A DNA stretch of 64,000 bases from Craspedostauros australis (Eukaryota; Bacillariophyta; Bacillariophyceae; Mastogloiales; Achnanthaceae): positions 3,224,001 to 3,288,000 of the forward strand of contig JAMXDE010000003.1 of assembly GCA_026770025.1 (NCBI GenBank). Reading direction: 5' to 3'. The translations under genes were made by a program, and so were the position numbers. This document shows, in pieces, positions 1 through 10,068 of the stretch. The notes under the pieces are model-generated. The model worked only from the letters and a program-made list of their open reading frames with translations, did not search any database and had not been told where the DNA came from. Every line of letters starts with the position of its first letter. Positions within the stretch are counted from its first letter, which is position 1.

Positions 1-1
1 T

Positions 2-553
2 CAGATCGCGGCAGACCTTCGGGAGCACGTCATCAAGCCGGTCGTTCCGGAGAAGTACCTGGACAGCGAGACCGTCTTCCATTTCAACCCCAGCGGCCGA
101 TTCGTCATCGGAGGCCCGCACGGCGATGCCGGTCTCACGGGCCGCAAGATTATCGTCGATACCTACGGTGGATGGGGTGCCCATGGCGGCGGCGCCTTCT
201 CCGGCAAGGACACCACCAAGGTCGATCGATCCGCCGCCTACGCCGCGCGATGGGTCGCCAAGTCCCTGGTGGCCGCCGGTCTGTGCCGCCGCGCGCTCGT
301 CCAGCTGTCGTACGCCATTGGCATCACCCATCCGATCTCCGTCTTCGTCGATAGCTACAGCACGACGAAGGAAGGTATGACGGACGCGGACCTGGTGGAG
401 GTCGTCAAGAAGAATTTCGATCTGCGCCCCGGAGGCATCATCCGGGATCTCGACCTGAGACGGCCCATCATGCGCAAGACCGCGGCGTACGGTCATTTCG
501 GTCGCGATGATCCGGACTTCACCTGGGAGAAGGTCAAGGAGCTGAAGCTTTGA
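2..553 (+). CDS. MAT: S-adenosylmethionine synthetase, C-terminal part
   Basis: The enzyme makes S-adenosylmethionine from methionine and ATP in the cytosol and supplies methyl groups to the cell. The reading frame is open from base 2 to the TGA at 551-553, giving 183 residues, a little under half of a normal protein of about 400; the start lies left of the window. The glycine-rich phosphate-binding signature GGGAFSGKD is present, with the usual flank [15 protein letters not shown] and [10 protein letters not shown] after it. Further conserved blocks are [20 protein letters not shown] before it and [16 protein letters not shown] after it. The C-terminus ([19 protein letters not shown]) is also canonical, so this end is intact. 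No intron is seen in this part. The gene converges on the coiled-coil gene ending at 959. Confidence 0.96.
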   Translation, partial: QIAADLREHVIKPVVPEKYLDSETVFHFNPSGRFVIGGPHGDAGLTGRKIIVDTYGGWGAHGGGAFSGKDTTKVDRSAAYAARWVAKSLVAAGLCRRALVQLSYAIGITHPISVFVDSYSTTKEGMTDADLVEVVKKNFDLRPGGIIRDLDLRRPIMRKTAAYGHFGRDDPDFTWEKVKELKL

Positions 554-958
554 TGCATGTGAAGACGTATAGAATATGGCGCATGCATGGATGAAGGCTG
601 CGTCGTTCAGGGCTGCTTGTGTTGGGAACGTTGCGACACAGTTCCAATTCAGTTGCAATACAGAACAAATACCTTGCGCAACAACGGGTATTTTAGGAAC
701 ATCGCACTGAGGCTTGATGGATGAAACTTGACAGCAGGGGTCCCTTCACCCCGTGACACGCCCAAACGCGGTGCGAGCCGAAGTATCATGCAGCACCAAC
801 AGCAGTCCAGCACATCACCCAAAAGTAGAAAGACCACATGTTTCATTTTGCACGAACACCATCTCTGTTTTTGTTTCTTCATCCCCATCGCACTTATTCT
901 AGTGCTCTCTCTCTCTTGAGAGCACTGTTCGTCGCAGCACAGCACTCCTGACTTCTCC
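554..958. other. convergent intergenic region
   Basis: About 400 bases between the stops of two converging genes. It should hold both 3' UTRs. A short CT run occurs near 905-916. I see no coding or RNA gene here. Confidence 0.5.
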
Positions 959-2129
959 TCAACGACCCAACCCAACAAATGACAGCAACCCATCTTCATC
1001 GTCGCTGTCCACAATGGGATCGTTGACGCCATGCGCGTCCCACCCAAATCGGCGAGATGACCGAACTTTGTCCACCCTCGGGCGCGGAAGTCGTCGGGGC
1101 ACCGGTGGCGAGGATAGAGTTTCATCCGGTGCCACCGATTGTTGCACCGCAACCTTCGCCTTCCTCGTCTTGGATGCGTGGTACGGATTCACAATGGTAT
1201 TTCGCTTCTTCTGCGCTTTGTTACGTTGTCGTTCTGCTGCTGCTGCTGCATACGAGGAAGAAGAGTGAATATTAGTACCAGAAACAAGCATGTGTCAGTC
1301 GCGATTGCGGAGCACTTGCAGCGCGGCTCGTAGATTGGAGTACAGCAAGCATCCTCCAAAACCCCGCACAGTGAATCTCACCTTTCTTCACGTCGAGGAC
1401 CCGATTCTTGGCATCGTTCGTTTGGTGCTGCACGGCGGCGATCTGCTGCTGGATTTCGGACACATCCTGCCGAATACGATGCAACTGCCGTTGCAATTGT
1501 CGTTTGCGCTCCTGCTTGCGCTGCATCTGCTGCTGCATGCGCTGATGCAGCTCGGTGACATCGTCGTGGAGAGTAGTGGTTGCGGCTGCTGCATCGCGGC
1601 GTCGCGTGGCTTCCGCAATCGATTCTTGCAGCTGCCGCTCCGTCGCCGTTGGGGGTATATGCTCTGTCGTCGCAGCCTCGTGGGCGCGACGATACGCCAC
1701 GAGCGCGGCAGAGCTTCCTTGCATGCCCGCAACCTCGGCACGCAACTGCAATCGTCGACAGCGACCGCGGAAGGATTGCGAGGCCTGCAGAAAGTCGCGC
1801 CGATGTTGCCGCACGTGCTGCCAAAATCGATCGCGCTGTGATTGCAGAGTCTGATGTTCCTCCTGCAGCGCCGCCTGCTGCTGTTGCAAGGCATGGAGCT
1901 GCCCTTGCGTTGCCGCCGTCTGTTCTTGCGATGCGTGCCGTTGCTGGTCGTTCGTCTTGGCTTGCGATTCGCAACGAGCATGCTCCTCGCGCAGGCGTTG
2001 CATGGCGCAGTTCGCAGCCTCCGTCTGCAGTCGGACTTCGTTCGTTGCTTGCCGCGTCCGAGTGATGCCTTCATGCAACGAGGAGTACTTCTCCAGCAGG
2101 GACAGCACAGGCCGTTGGGGAGTCGTCAT
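959..2129 (-). CDS. coiled-coil protein of unknown function (two exons)
   Basis: Exons run from 2129 down to 1382 and from 1245 down to 959 (intron 1246-1381, 136 bp, donor GTGAGA, acceptor TATGCAG, with a CTGAC branch-like site upstream). The phase-1 junction rebuilds an Ala codon inside a CAG/GCA repeat and the total is 345 codons (344 residues). The first exon is an almost unbroken coiled coil rich in Gln, Arg and Glu, starting MTTPQRPVLSLLEKYSSLHE. The second exon is basic (RQRNKAQKKR) and ends in a short acidic segment, DSDDEDGLLSFVGLGR. Overall shape recalls CCDC172-like or cytoskeletal coiled-coil proteins, but this is composition rather than a motif match, so I give no function. It is divergent from the gene starting at 2581. 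Confidence 0.72.
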
Positions 2130-2580
2130 GCTCTGTTCGCGCGTGTTTCTTGTGCCAAATGAAGGTCGGAGGTGTGGTCAATGCAAGTGCGGCGAAGAAA
2201 TGAAGACTTCGCTTGAGCTGTTGCACGCAATACAATGCAGCGCGTTCAGATGTGATCATGGTATCGCACCTCGAACATCCACAACCGTTGTCACAGCACA
2301 AGCAAGACAGCAAGCAAGAAAGCAAGCAAGCAAATGTGCAACCAAGAAAAACAACAAAAGTGGGCGCGAAAAGCAATCACACAAAGATACCTTTGAAAGT
2401 CGAACGTGTCAAATCGTTCGCTCGCGATTCAATTCTGGCATCAATCACGAGCTTAGCCGATCGCATGAGACGAGACACCAAAAACAACGCGAAACTCATG
2501 TCGACGCAGCGACAGCACGCGTAGATCGCGCGTACTCGTGGAGCAGACACACTGTTGGCTTGTCGAGCACATACTCCACC
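2130..2580. promoter_or_regulatory. divergent intergenic region, probable shared promoter
   Basis: About 450 bases between two diverging starts (2129 on minus, 2581 on plus), so it probably carries both promoters and 5' UTRs. It contains an AAGC-rich run at about 2300-2337. The plus-strand frame stays open through it, but the first well-placed ATG (CCACCATGCC context) is at 2581. No defined promoter element was recognised. Confidence 0.4.
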
Positions 2581-5500
2581 ATGCCATCCTTGCACATCAA
2601 GGACGGCAAGATGGCGCCCGCATCCGAAGGAGATGCACCGGCATCGAAGGATGACGATTCCGTCGTTGTGATCGACGCGATGGACGTCGATGGCGTGGAA
2701 GGGAGCGCTGTCAAAGATGATGCCAAGCCCGTTGAGGTGGTTGGGGCGACGAACAAATCTGAGGAGGCAGAAATCGTTGTTGCGGACGCGTGGAAGAAGG
2801 CCTCTGATGCGAGTATGGCAAACTCCAACGTCTCCGCAGGTGACACCAACAACGGCGCCCACAAGCAGATCAATGCCAATGACCACGTCGTCGATCTCAC
2901 GGATAGCGATCATGCGGTAGATCGACCCGCACCCGATGCGCAAGGCGGCAGCTCGGCAAGCAAAGCAGACCGACAGGACACGGATAGCGACAATCCGGAG
3001 GCTCAGCACATTGCGACTGCTGCTGCGGGCAACACCACTGCCATCAGTGGCCACAACTACGAGAAGGACAAGAGCGAGAGTACGAGCAAGGAGGATAATG
3101 CCATGGAGAAACATGCTGATCGTGACGACGATGATGATACCGACTTCAACGCGTTCATTTTGAAGAAGTCCAAAAAGATGAAGCAACTCAAGAAGAAAGC
3201 GAAAGCAAAAGCAAAGAGGAAGGCCGCATCCAAAATCAAGATCAAGTTGACGGTGCCCAGCGAGAGCAAGGACAAGGGCGACAGCACCAAGAACTCGCAA
3301 TCCCAACCTCAACCTCCACGGAAGCCGAACCAACGGTGCCGATTGCTGCTGCCCGATCTGGCGGATAACATGGTTGGTGACGTGCCAAGCCTGGAGGATG
3401 AGATCCAATCCTCCCTGGCCTTCTTCGACAGACCACACGAAGATCAGGATCCGTCGCACTTGGAGTTTCAGAAGGCGCAGCGCAAGAAATCGTACGAGGC
3501 CAAGCTCCAGCAGCTCGAGAAGGATTGCGTTGCGGGGACCAAACTCATCGAGCAGCTCATCGCCGAGCAGCGCAAGGAACACCAGATCAGCACAGACCGC
3601 AACATCGACATGTACAAGATGAAGACCATCGCGGAAGAGAAGAAGGACCAGGCCACCCTCCTGCAGCACTACAAGGACAAGGTCGCCAGCAACCAGAGCA
3701 AGATCAATTCCTCCATCCAGATCCTTCGAAAGCGCCAAAGCCAAGAGGCGCAAAAGCAGCTCCAGCTGCATCGCGAGCAGGCCCGCAAGCGCCGTCTCAC
3801 CGAACAGATGGCCAGCGCTGAATGGGAGCAGCGCCTGCGTCGTATCCGCCTCAAGCAACAGCAGCAGGCGCAGGAGTTCGCTGCCCGCAGCGAGGAGCTC
3901 AAGAAACGCAGCGAGAATGACTACAAGACCACGCAGGAGCGCTTGCGCAAGCAATGCGAAAAGAAGCTGCGGGACGCAGAGGCCAGTCGCATCAGCACCA
4001 AGCATCGCCGGCAGACGGGCTATCAGCAGCTCAGCCAGCGGTACATCCGATGGCATCTCGATAAGACGGAGAAGATCCGTAAGAACCTCAAGAGGCTCAT
4101 TCAAGAGAATTCTCCGGCATCCGAAGAAAGCGACCACCGGGCAGCAGATGCAACAACTGCGACATCAACGACTGATGTTGCAACACCGTCAGGATCAAAG
4201 CTACCAGGCACAAAGCCTGCACCAACGCCCACTTCTTCATCGTCGACGACGTCATCGACGACAGCACATGGCGAACAAAACAAGGAGAAGGACAAAGCCG
4301 CGCTACGCCCACCCCTCCCGTTGAAGACCGAGCCACAGTGGCTTGAAGAGTCACCGTATGAACGAGCTGGATCGGCGGCACGCCACAAGCACCGCAAAAA
4401 TGTCATGACGCAGATCAACCGACAGCTCTCCGTCGAAATACACAACGAGGGCATCTGGATGTCCACCATCTCCGACAAGTCCAGCGATCACGACAGCCAA
4501 CGCAAATCCAAAAGCGACAGCGACAAGGACAGCAGCAGCAAGAATTCGTCCTCCGAACAACGCACCTTCCTAGAATGGGGCATCACAGCCCGTGAAGCCC
4601 TCGAGGCCATCGTATGCGGCGAAATACCCGACGTCGTCAACAAGAAGTTCGATTTCGGCGACGTCACCACATCCTATGCTGGCCACTTGCGATGCGTCAT
4701 GACCGATCTACGCACCGGCCAACTCACGGCCTCCAAGCAACGATCCGAGGCTGTCCGGGAACACGAACAGGCCCAGATGGCGGAGGCCGAAAAGAAGAAC
4801 GCAGATCTGACCAAGCTCTTGACCAACGCGGAAAAGAGCTTGTCGCATGCCGAGAACGCCTACAAGGCGTCGTTGATGAAATCGGAGGAATCCATCAAGA
4901 TCGTCGAAAAGACCAAATCGCACTTGCATCAATTCCGCACCAAGTTCTCGCAGTACTTTGGAGCTGGTGAGTGATGACAATGCACACTGTCGCCGTCCGT
5001 GATGTCCATTTACTTGCGCGCCTCCTCCCGTGTTTGCCTGTTTGCCTGTCTTGCGTTCTGAACTTTCTAGGTATGGGAAATCTTTGCGCACGCTTCATCT
5101 TTTTGTGGTCGCTGCACCTATGCTTCCCAACTTTGACTCACCCTTACCCACGCTCACACACACACACTTTATTCCCATGACCAGACGGAAACCCTCTCAG
5201 CACCAACAATCCAACGGATACCCAGAAGTTGCTGAAGATGCTCAAGGGATACAAGGACAACATCGAAAAGGCGGGCAAGCGAGAACGAGACTGCAAGAAG
5301 CTGCTGGCCGATACCAAGGCACAGGTTCAGAAGTACCAGGCGGTGGTCAAGCAAGCTCAAAAGGCTGCCATCGTCTCCTCTTCCGTATTGAAACGCAAAA
5401 AGATGGCGGCCGGATCGAGAGTAAATGCCGTGTACGAGGCCAGAACGTCCGAAACTATTGAGACGGAACGTGCGTCGGTTCGTATTTCCGATTTCATTGC

Positions 5501-7872
5501 GTCGCTGGAACGCACCGCCAACAAACGCCGTGATCAATGGAATCACATGCGCAGCACGCATGCCAGCACGACATGGGTCCAGGCCTTGCCGGGAATTCCA
5601 GGATCGCTGCGCAAGAGCCTGTGGCACAAGCTGCACCGCCGTCGATTGCTCATCGTGCTGCGGCCATCGTTGGAGACTTTGGTGCATGAAATGAAAACGA
5701 CGGTATCGGAGAAAATCAGATCCTCATCGAGTGTCAAACGCACAAATAGCCAAATGAGGAGCGAACTGCAAAAGGCAGAACAAAAGCTGTTGGTCGCCAT
5801 GCACCCAGATAATATGGACGGGGCGTCGTCCTGCGTACCTGTCCCGTCGGCCTCGGGCAGTGGGATCGAACCGTGGAGCGAACCAGGTAAGTACTGCCAT
5901 ACCCTCACTCGAATGCATTCGCATGTGTACATAAGCATGTGCTTGCGATGGTGATTGTAATTGTGACGGTGATGGTGATGGTGTCTCTATCGTACGCTTG
6001 ACGGAAGACTGCATGATGTCATTACGATCTCAGCGCACAGAACAGTATCGCCCACGACACTTGTGTTGCTGCAGCATCCGCATACTCACAGTTGATACTC
6101 AATCTTCAAACCGTCGCAAATCGTTGTCCACCATTCATCGACTCCCACCCAGGCTGGCATGTGGACCTTTCTGTTCCGTCGAAGGAATCCACCGAAACAA
6201 TCCTGCCATGCGTTCCATCCTTCCCAGTCTTTGAGAAGAATTTGTCCGAAATCTGCTCGGCTCCAGGGCGACAAGCAGCGTCGTTGACGAAGGCTACGCA
6301 TCTCAAATCGCTGTCGTTCCCTCTCTCTTCTTTTGGGATTGCAACCAGCATTGCGGAATCCAACCCGTCGGTCGCCGTTGTGCCAATGGATCGTAAGTGG
6401 ACTGAAACTTGCCGGTGTTGTTGAATAAAGTATGGTACATGGCCATGATGCGCATCGTACAAGGGCGTGTATACTGGTGTGTGCACGTGTGGGTGTGGGT
6501 GTTCGGGTGTGTACTCGTGTGGCTTGCAATTCATTCTCAAACAACGTTTCTTGTCTGTTTCTTGTGTTCCACCACCTTCATCCAACACAATGCAATGCAA
6601 TGCGATGTACTGTGGCGCAACGAAATGGCACGCGCAGAAGCACCAGATATCGGAGATCCACTGAGGGTGGACCCTTTTGCTATCGCCGTTGGGTACAACT
6701 TTGCTGTGAGGAAGGCAAAGCCCGTGACAGCATCTCGATCAAGGTCAATCACTTCAAAGGACTCCACGACGCACGCATCATCAGCTTCAAGCCAGACCTC
6801 GCATCATTCGGCAACAACCATCAAGACTGGTACAGCCACTGCCAAGAAGCCCGTCACATCGAGCCGAACTGACAGAAAACGATCGGTGTCAAGTCGGCAG
6901 GATGCCGCATCCAGCCGACCTGCGCAAAGGAAGCGGAAGGTCGAGCCCAAGGCAGCAGCGCCTACATCGAGCATGAAGCAAACAACCAGCCAGTCGCACA
7001 GCAAGCATCCGCAGATGAGCAAAACGACAATGGCGAAGACTCCGCAAAAGCCTGTTTATGGAGCGCCGCAAACTACCGCGAGAATGGACATGCAGAAGCA
7101 AAAGCAGCAGCATCAACACCGGCAACAGTCGCAACACAGCCAACCAGCACGTCAGCATTCGCAGCGTCAGCGCCAGCACCAACGTCAGCACCAGTCGCAG
7201 TACTCTCCATACATGAAAGCGCCTATGCCCAACATGAACCAGAACCACGCCGCTGCCAGCCTTCAGCAGCAGCGCGCGGCATTACAACAGCAAATGATGG
7301 CGCAGCAGCAGAAGAAGCAACAGCAGCAGCGACAGCAGCAGCGCGCACAACAGATGCAGCATTCGAGCCGTGGACAGACTCAGCAACAGCTGGCTCAACA
7401 ACAGCAGCAGCAACAGCAACAACAGCAACAGTACCAAAACAACCAGCAGCAGCAGCAGCAGATGTCACAACGTTCGCAGCAGCAGCAACACCAGCAGCAA
7501 ATGTCTCAAATGCGGATGATGCAACCGGGGTCGCCACCGCGCCATCAAATGCCGTACACGCAGTCTCCGCAAACAATGCAGCAGATCCAGCAATTCTTCG
7601 CACCGCTTCAGCAGCAAGGATTCTCACAACAACCTCTTGCCATCCCCGGTCGAATGATGAACCAACCAGGATCCATGGGTGGTGGGAATGTGAATACAGG
7701 CGGAATGAACATGCAGAATACCATGGGCATGCGACGCGATCCACAGCAACAGCAACAGCAACAGCAACAACCACAGCAGCAGCAGCAGCAGCAGCAACAA
7801 CAACGCAAGTCGCATCATCAGCAACCGAACGAAGACCAAAGCGACCCATTGTTCATGCTGAAAGAGATGTAG
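2581..7872 (+). CDS. large coiled-coil protein with poly-glutamine C-terminus (four exons)
   Basis: Exons are 2581-4966, 5185-5886, 6075-6392 and 6638-7872; donors are GTGAGT, GTAAGT and GTAAGT, all phases agree, and the total is 1547 codons (1546 residues). The start was chosen at 2581 for its CCACCATGCC context, although the frame is open further upstream. The N-terminal 190 residues are acidic and Ser/Asp-rich, followed by a lysine-rich stretch (KKAKAKAKRKAASKIKIK) that looks like a nuclear localisation signal. Residues roughly 300-520 and 700-900 form long coiled coils (for example YIRWHLDKTEKIRKNLKRL). The third exon encodes a compact segment (SHPGWHVDLSVPSKE) without a recognised fold. 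The last exon is a low-complexity tail rich in Gln, Met and Ser with many CAG/CAA runs, as in transcriptional coactivators. A nuclear scaffold or coactivator role is inference; I do not recognise the family. Confidence 0.75.
7261..7803 (+). repeat. CAG/CAA trinucleotide runs encoding poly-Gln
   Basis: Several interrupted CAG/CAA runs lie inside the last exon of the coiled-coil gene, the longest near 7383-7431 and 7744-7803. Mixed codons break each run. They are in frame and code for glutamine tracts. Confidence 0.9.
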
Positions 7873-8358
7873 AGGAACCCTGGGTGGGGATCTGGGGATT
7901 TTCCTTTTGCTCCGATAAACTGGGCGCTAACATCGAACGAGAAGCACTCGACGCATGTGAGGTGGGTAGTAGAGTGCTGCGTGCTAAAACCAGAATGTTA
8001 CCAACAACTGGCGAATACAAGACCTCTCACAAGGCGAAGTGTGCGAACTTTCAGACATCGTTTTTCTTGCTGATACGCTGCACAGAAAGAGGTGGAGTCA
8101 TCGAGTAATCGTACGTGCATCTATCGACCCGGTAGACTTGCCAAAGTGCAGAGTGGGTCGTAGCATGTACTCCTCAATCAAGAGGAGGTTGGCGCTCTGA
8201 GCTGTTCCGTCATTCTGAGATGTTGATTCTCCGTCTCCCTTGTGACGTCATTCCATCAAACTGAGGAGCACAAAACTTGGATTTTCTTTCGCGAGGTGAG
8301 CCACGACCATCACAAGGTCATAACAATACGACCAATAGCAACATTGGTATCATCAGCG
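7873..8358. other. intergenic region between tandem plus-strand genes
   Basis: It should contain the 3' UTR of the poly-Q gene and the promoter of the GcvH-like gene. The frame of the downstream gene is open from 8242 but has no ATG before 8359. Nothing else is seen. Confidence 0.4.
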
Positions 8359-8826
8359 ATGGCATCAACCGCAGCGCTCCCCAAGGTCCGAAAGCTCTTT
8401 CACCCCACCAAGCACCTTTGGTTCCGCCGCAATCCAAGTGCGCAACGGGTTGTTGAGGTTGGACTGACGGAACGAGGATTCGACGATGTCGGGGACATCA
8501 CCAACGTCAGGTGCCACAGCCGTCCCTTCGTCGCGGGAGACGAGATCGTGCGAATCGATTGGGAGGGATCCAAAATCACAGCGGCGGATGAGCTGTATCA
8601 CACCGTTTGGGATACGTTCACAGGCACCACGAGCATCGCCGTTCCCTTCGGTGGTCATTGGCACGGGTCAGCTCTTTCCGACACGATTGTGGACGAGGAC
8701 AGCGTGTTGGCGACGGTGGAACCGGACGTCAAGGAATGGAATGATGTAGTGACATCGTTGGTGGAGGAGGAGGAATATCTGGAGTTGGCAGAAGAGCAGC
8801 CACCGGGCATGTTCGCGGACTCGTGA
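8359..8826 (+). CDS. GcvH-like lipoyl-domain protein
   Basis: A single-exon protein of 155 residues. Glycine cleavage H proteins carry a lipoyl arm that shuttles aminomethyl groups between P, T and L proteins in mitochondria. The layout here follows that family: HLWF near residue 19 (family H-x-W), GLTERGFDDVGDITNV at 35-50 (family G-I-T-x6-LGD), then WEGSKITAADELYH, where Lys72 sits at the lipoylation position of the family's ESVKAASDLY motif. A C-terminal helical segment ending EEEEYLELAEEQ matches the usual end. The SPVSG turn after the lipoyl motif is replaced by HTVWDTFTG, and the glycine-rich GDGW region is only WND, so this is a divergent paralogue. The basic N-terminus (PKVRKLFHPTKH) could be a short mitochondrial presequence. 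It may not be the catalytic H protein itself. Confidence 0.68.
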   Translation: MASTAALPKVRKLFHPTKHLWFRRNPSAQRVVEVGLTERGFDDVGDITNVRCHSRPFVAGDEIVRIDWEGSKITAADELYHTVWDTFTGTTSIAVPFGGHWHGSALSDTIVDEDSVLATVEPDVKEWNDVVTSLVEEEEYLELAEEQPPGMFADS

Positions 8827-10068
8827 ATGGCGTGAAGCAAACACAACTCTGCCGGTGCATTGCGTATTGGTGCAGAGCACCGAGAATTCGGGATGCAGAG
8901 GAGAGGAAGCGGTTACTGGCTTCATGCATCTGCGCACGATTGGCCCACGCTTTTGGCGATCATCGGCAGCTCCATACCAAGGCTGTGGATGGTGGCTGAC
9001 AGCTCCTCTCTCCTTTGCGTCGTCGACTGGGTCAGCCACAAACAGATGGCGAGATACCAAGAAGAAGCTCAACGGAATGGAGAGAGGGAAACGAAACCTG
9101 GAGAGAACGAGCGGCGCACGTGAAGGCGTGCATCTACCCACACAGCAGCCATGGTCATTGCAGAGACCAAGGCTAGATGCTTCTCTCTCTCTCTCGAGAA
9201 GTGGTGCTGCTGGCACGGCATTCTTTCTTCTCATGGCCTTCTTCTCTCCTTGCTCCTTTTCCACGATTTGCACAAACGCGAAAGCACGAAGAAGAGCAAA
9301 CGAAGCCGAATGTGGACATCCCATCTCAGTCTGATTTCACTATGGATCACTTGTTGGTACAAGCAAATGTAAAATTTGAAAAGGAACAAATTGAATGCGA
9401 CAGCCATGCAGCACTCCGTCTCAATGAAACGATTCTCCACTGTGTACTCTCTCTAGATGCAAACGCATACGCTCGAAGTATTCTTCTCTCGATGAATTCT
9501 ATGCAACTTCGGACGGGGATAAGGATCTGGAGATGGCAGTCACTTGCTTTGGTTTGTGTCGTTGAGATTGATAGCGTGGAGGTGTTTGGTGGTCTTGTGC
9601 GCAATGCACAGTGCTCTACGTGTGCTGGTGGCGTGGACACATTCGTCAGTCTTCTCTGATTTCAGTGAGTACGACTCGTTCGATTAAAACATCGACGATG
9701 GCGAAAGCGCCGTTCTTCCTTGTTCCGAACAGGCGTCAGTTGCCGCCATGTCCCACCAAGAAACACAGACAACAATCACACGAAGAAGAGCACCAAGCCA
9801 CACAGAGAGGACAGATTGATTGCCAGTGCAAAGAGTGTGCGAGTTGGAGATTGTTTTTGCAGCAAGACGTTGGCTTGCTATACTGTATCGAGTGGTTGGA
9901 GGTGTCGACGAGATCAGGCCTGCGAGAGCAAGAGAGCATTACGGGGTTTCGCTGTGCAATTTTTCGCCGAATTCTCATCTTCACGTTGCTTTGTTGCGTC
10001 TTGCTCGATTGCCTGCAGCGACTTGAAGCGTATCAACTGGCGACATTCACCTGATCGCTGTCTTTAGG
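8827..10068. other. intergenic region
   Basis: About 1.2 kb without a supportable gene. It holds short CT runs (about 9182-9197) and scattered short frames on both strands that have no recognisable protein character. CTTTAG directly before the ATG at 10069 resembles a splice acceptor, so a 5' UTR intron for the next gene is possible. Confidence 0.4.

Noticed and set aside
649-1152. 167-codon minus-strand frame
   Set aside because: Overlaps the end of the coiled-coil gene in another frame; composition is random-like.
2377-4137. 586-codon open frame on the minus strand
   Set aside because: Antisense shadow of the plus-strand coiled-coil exon; Leu/Val-rich as expected from complement of Gln/Lys/Glu codons.
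8242-8358. Upstream extension of the GcvH-like protein
   Set aside because: The open frame begins with GTG and has no ATG before 8359; the GcvH similarity starts after 8359.
8668-9324. 218-codon minus-strand frame
   Set aside because: Overlaps the GcvH-like gene on the other strand and shows no family resemblance.
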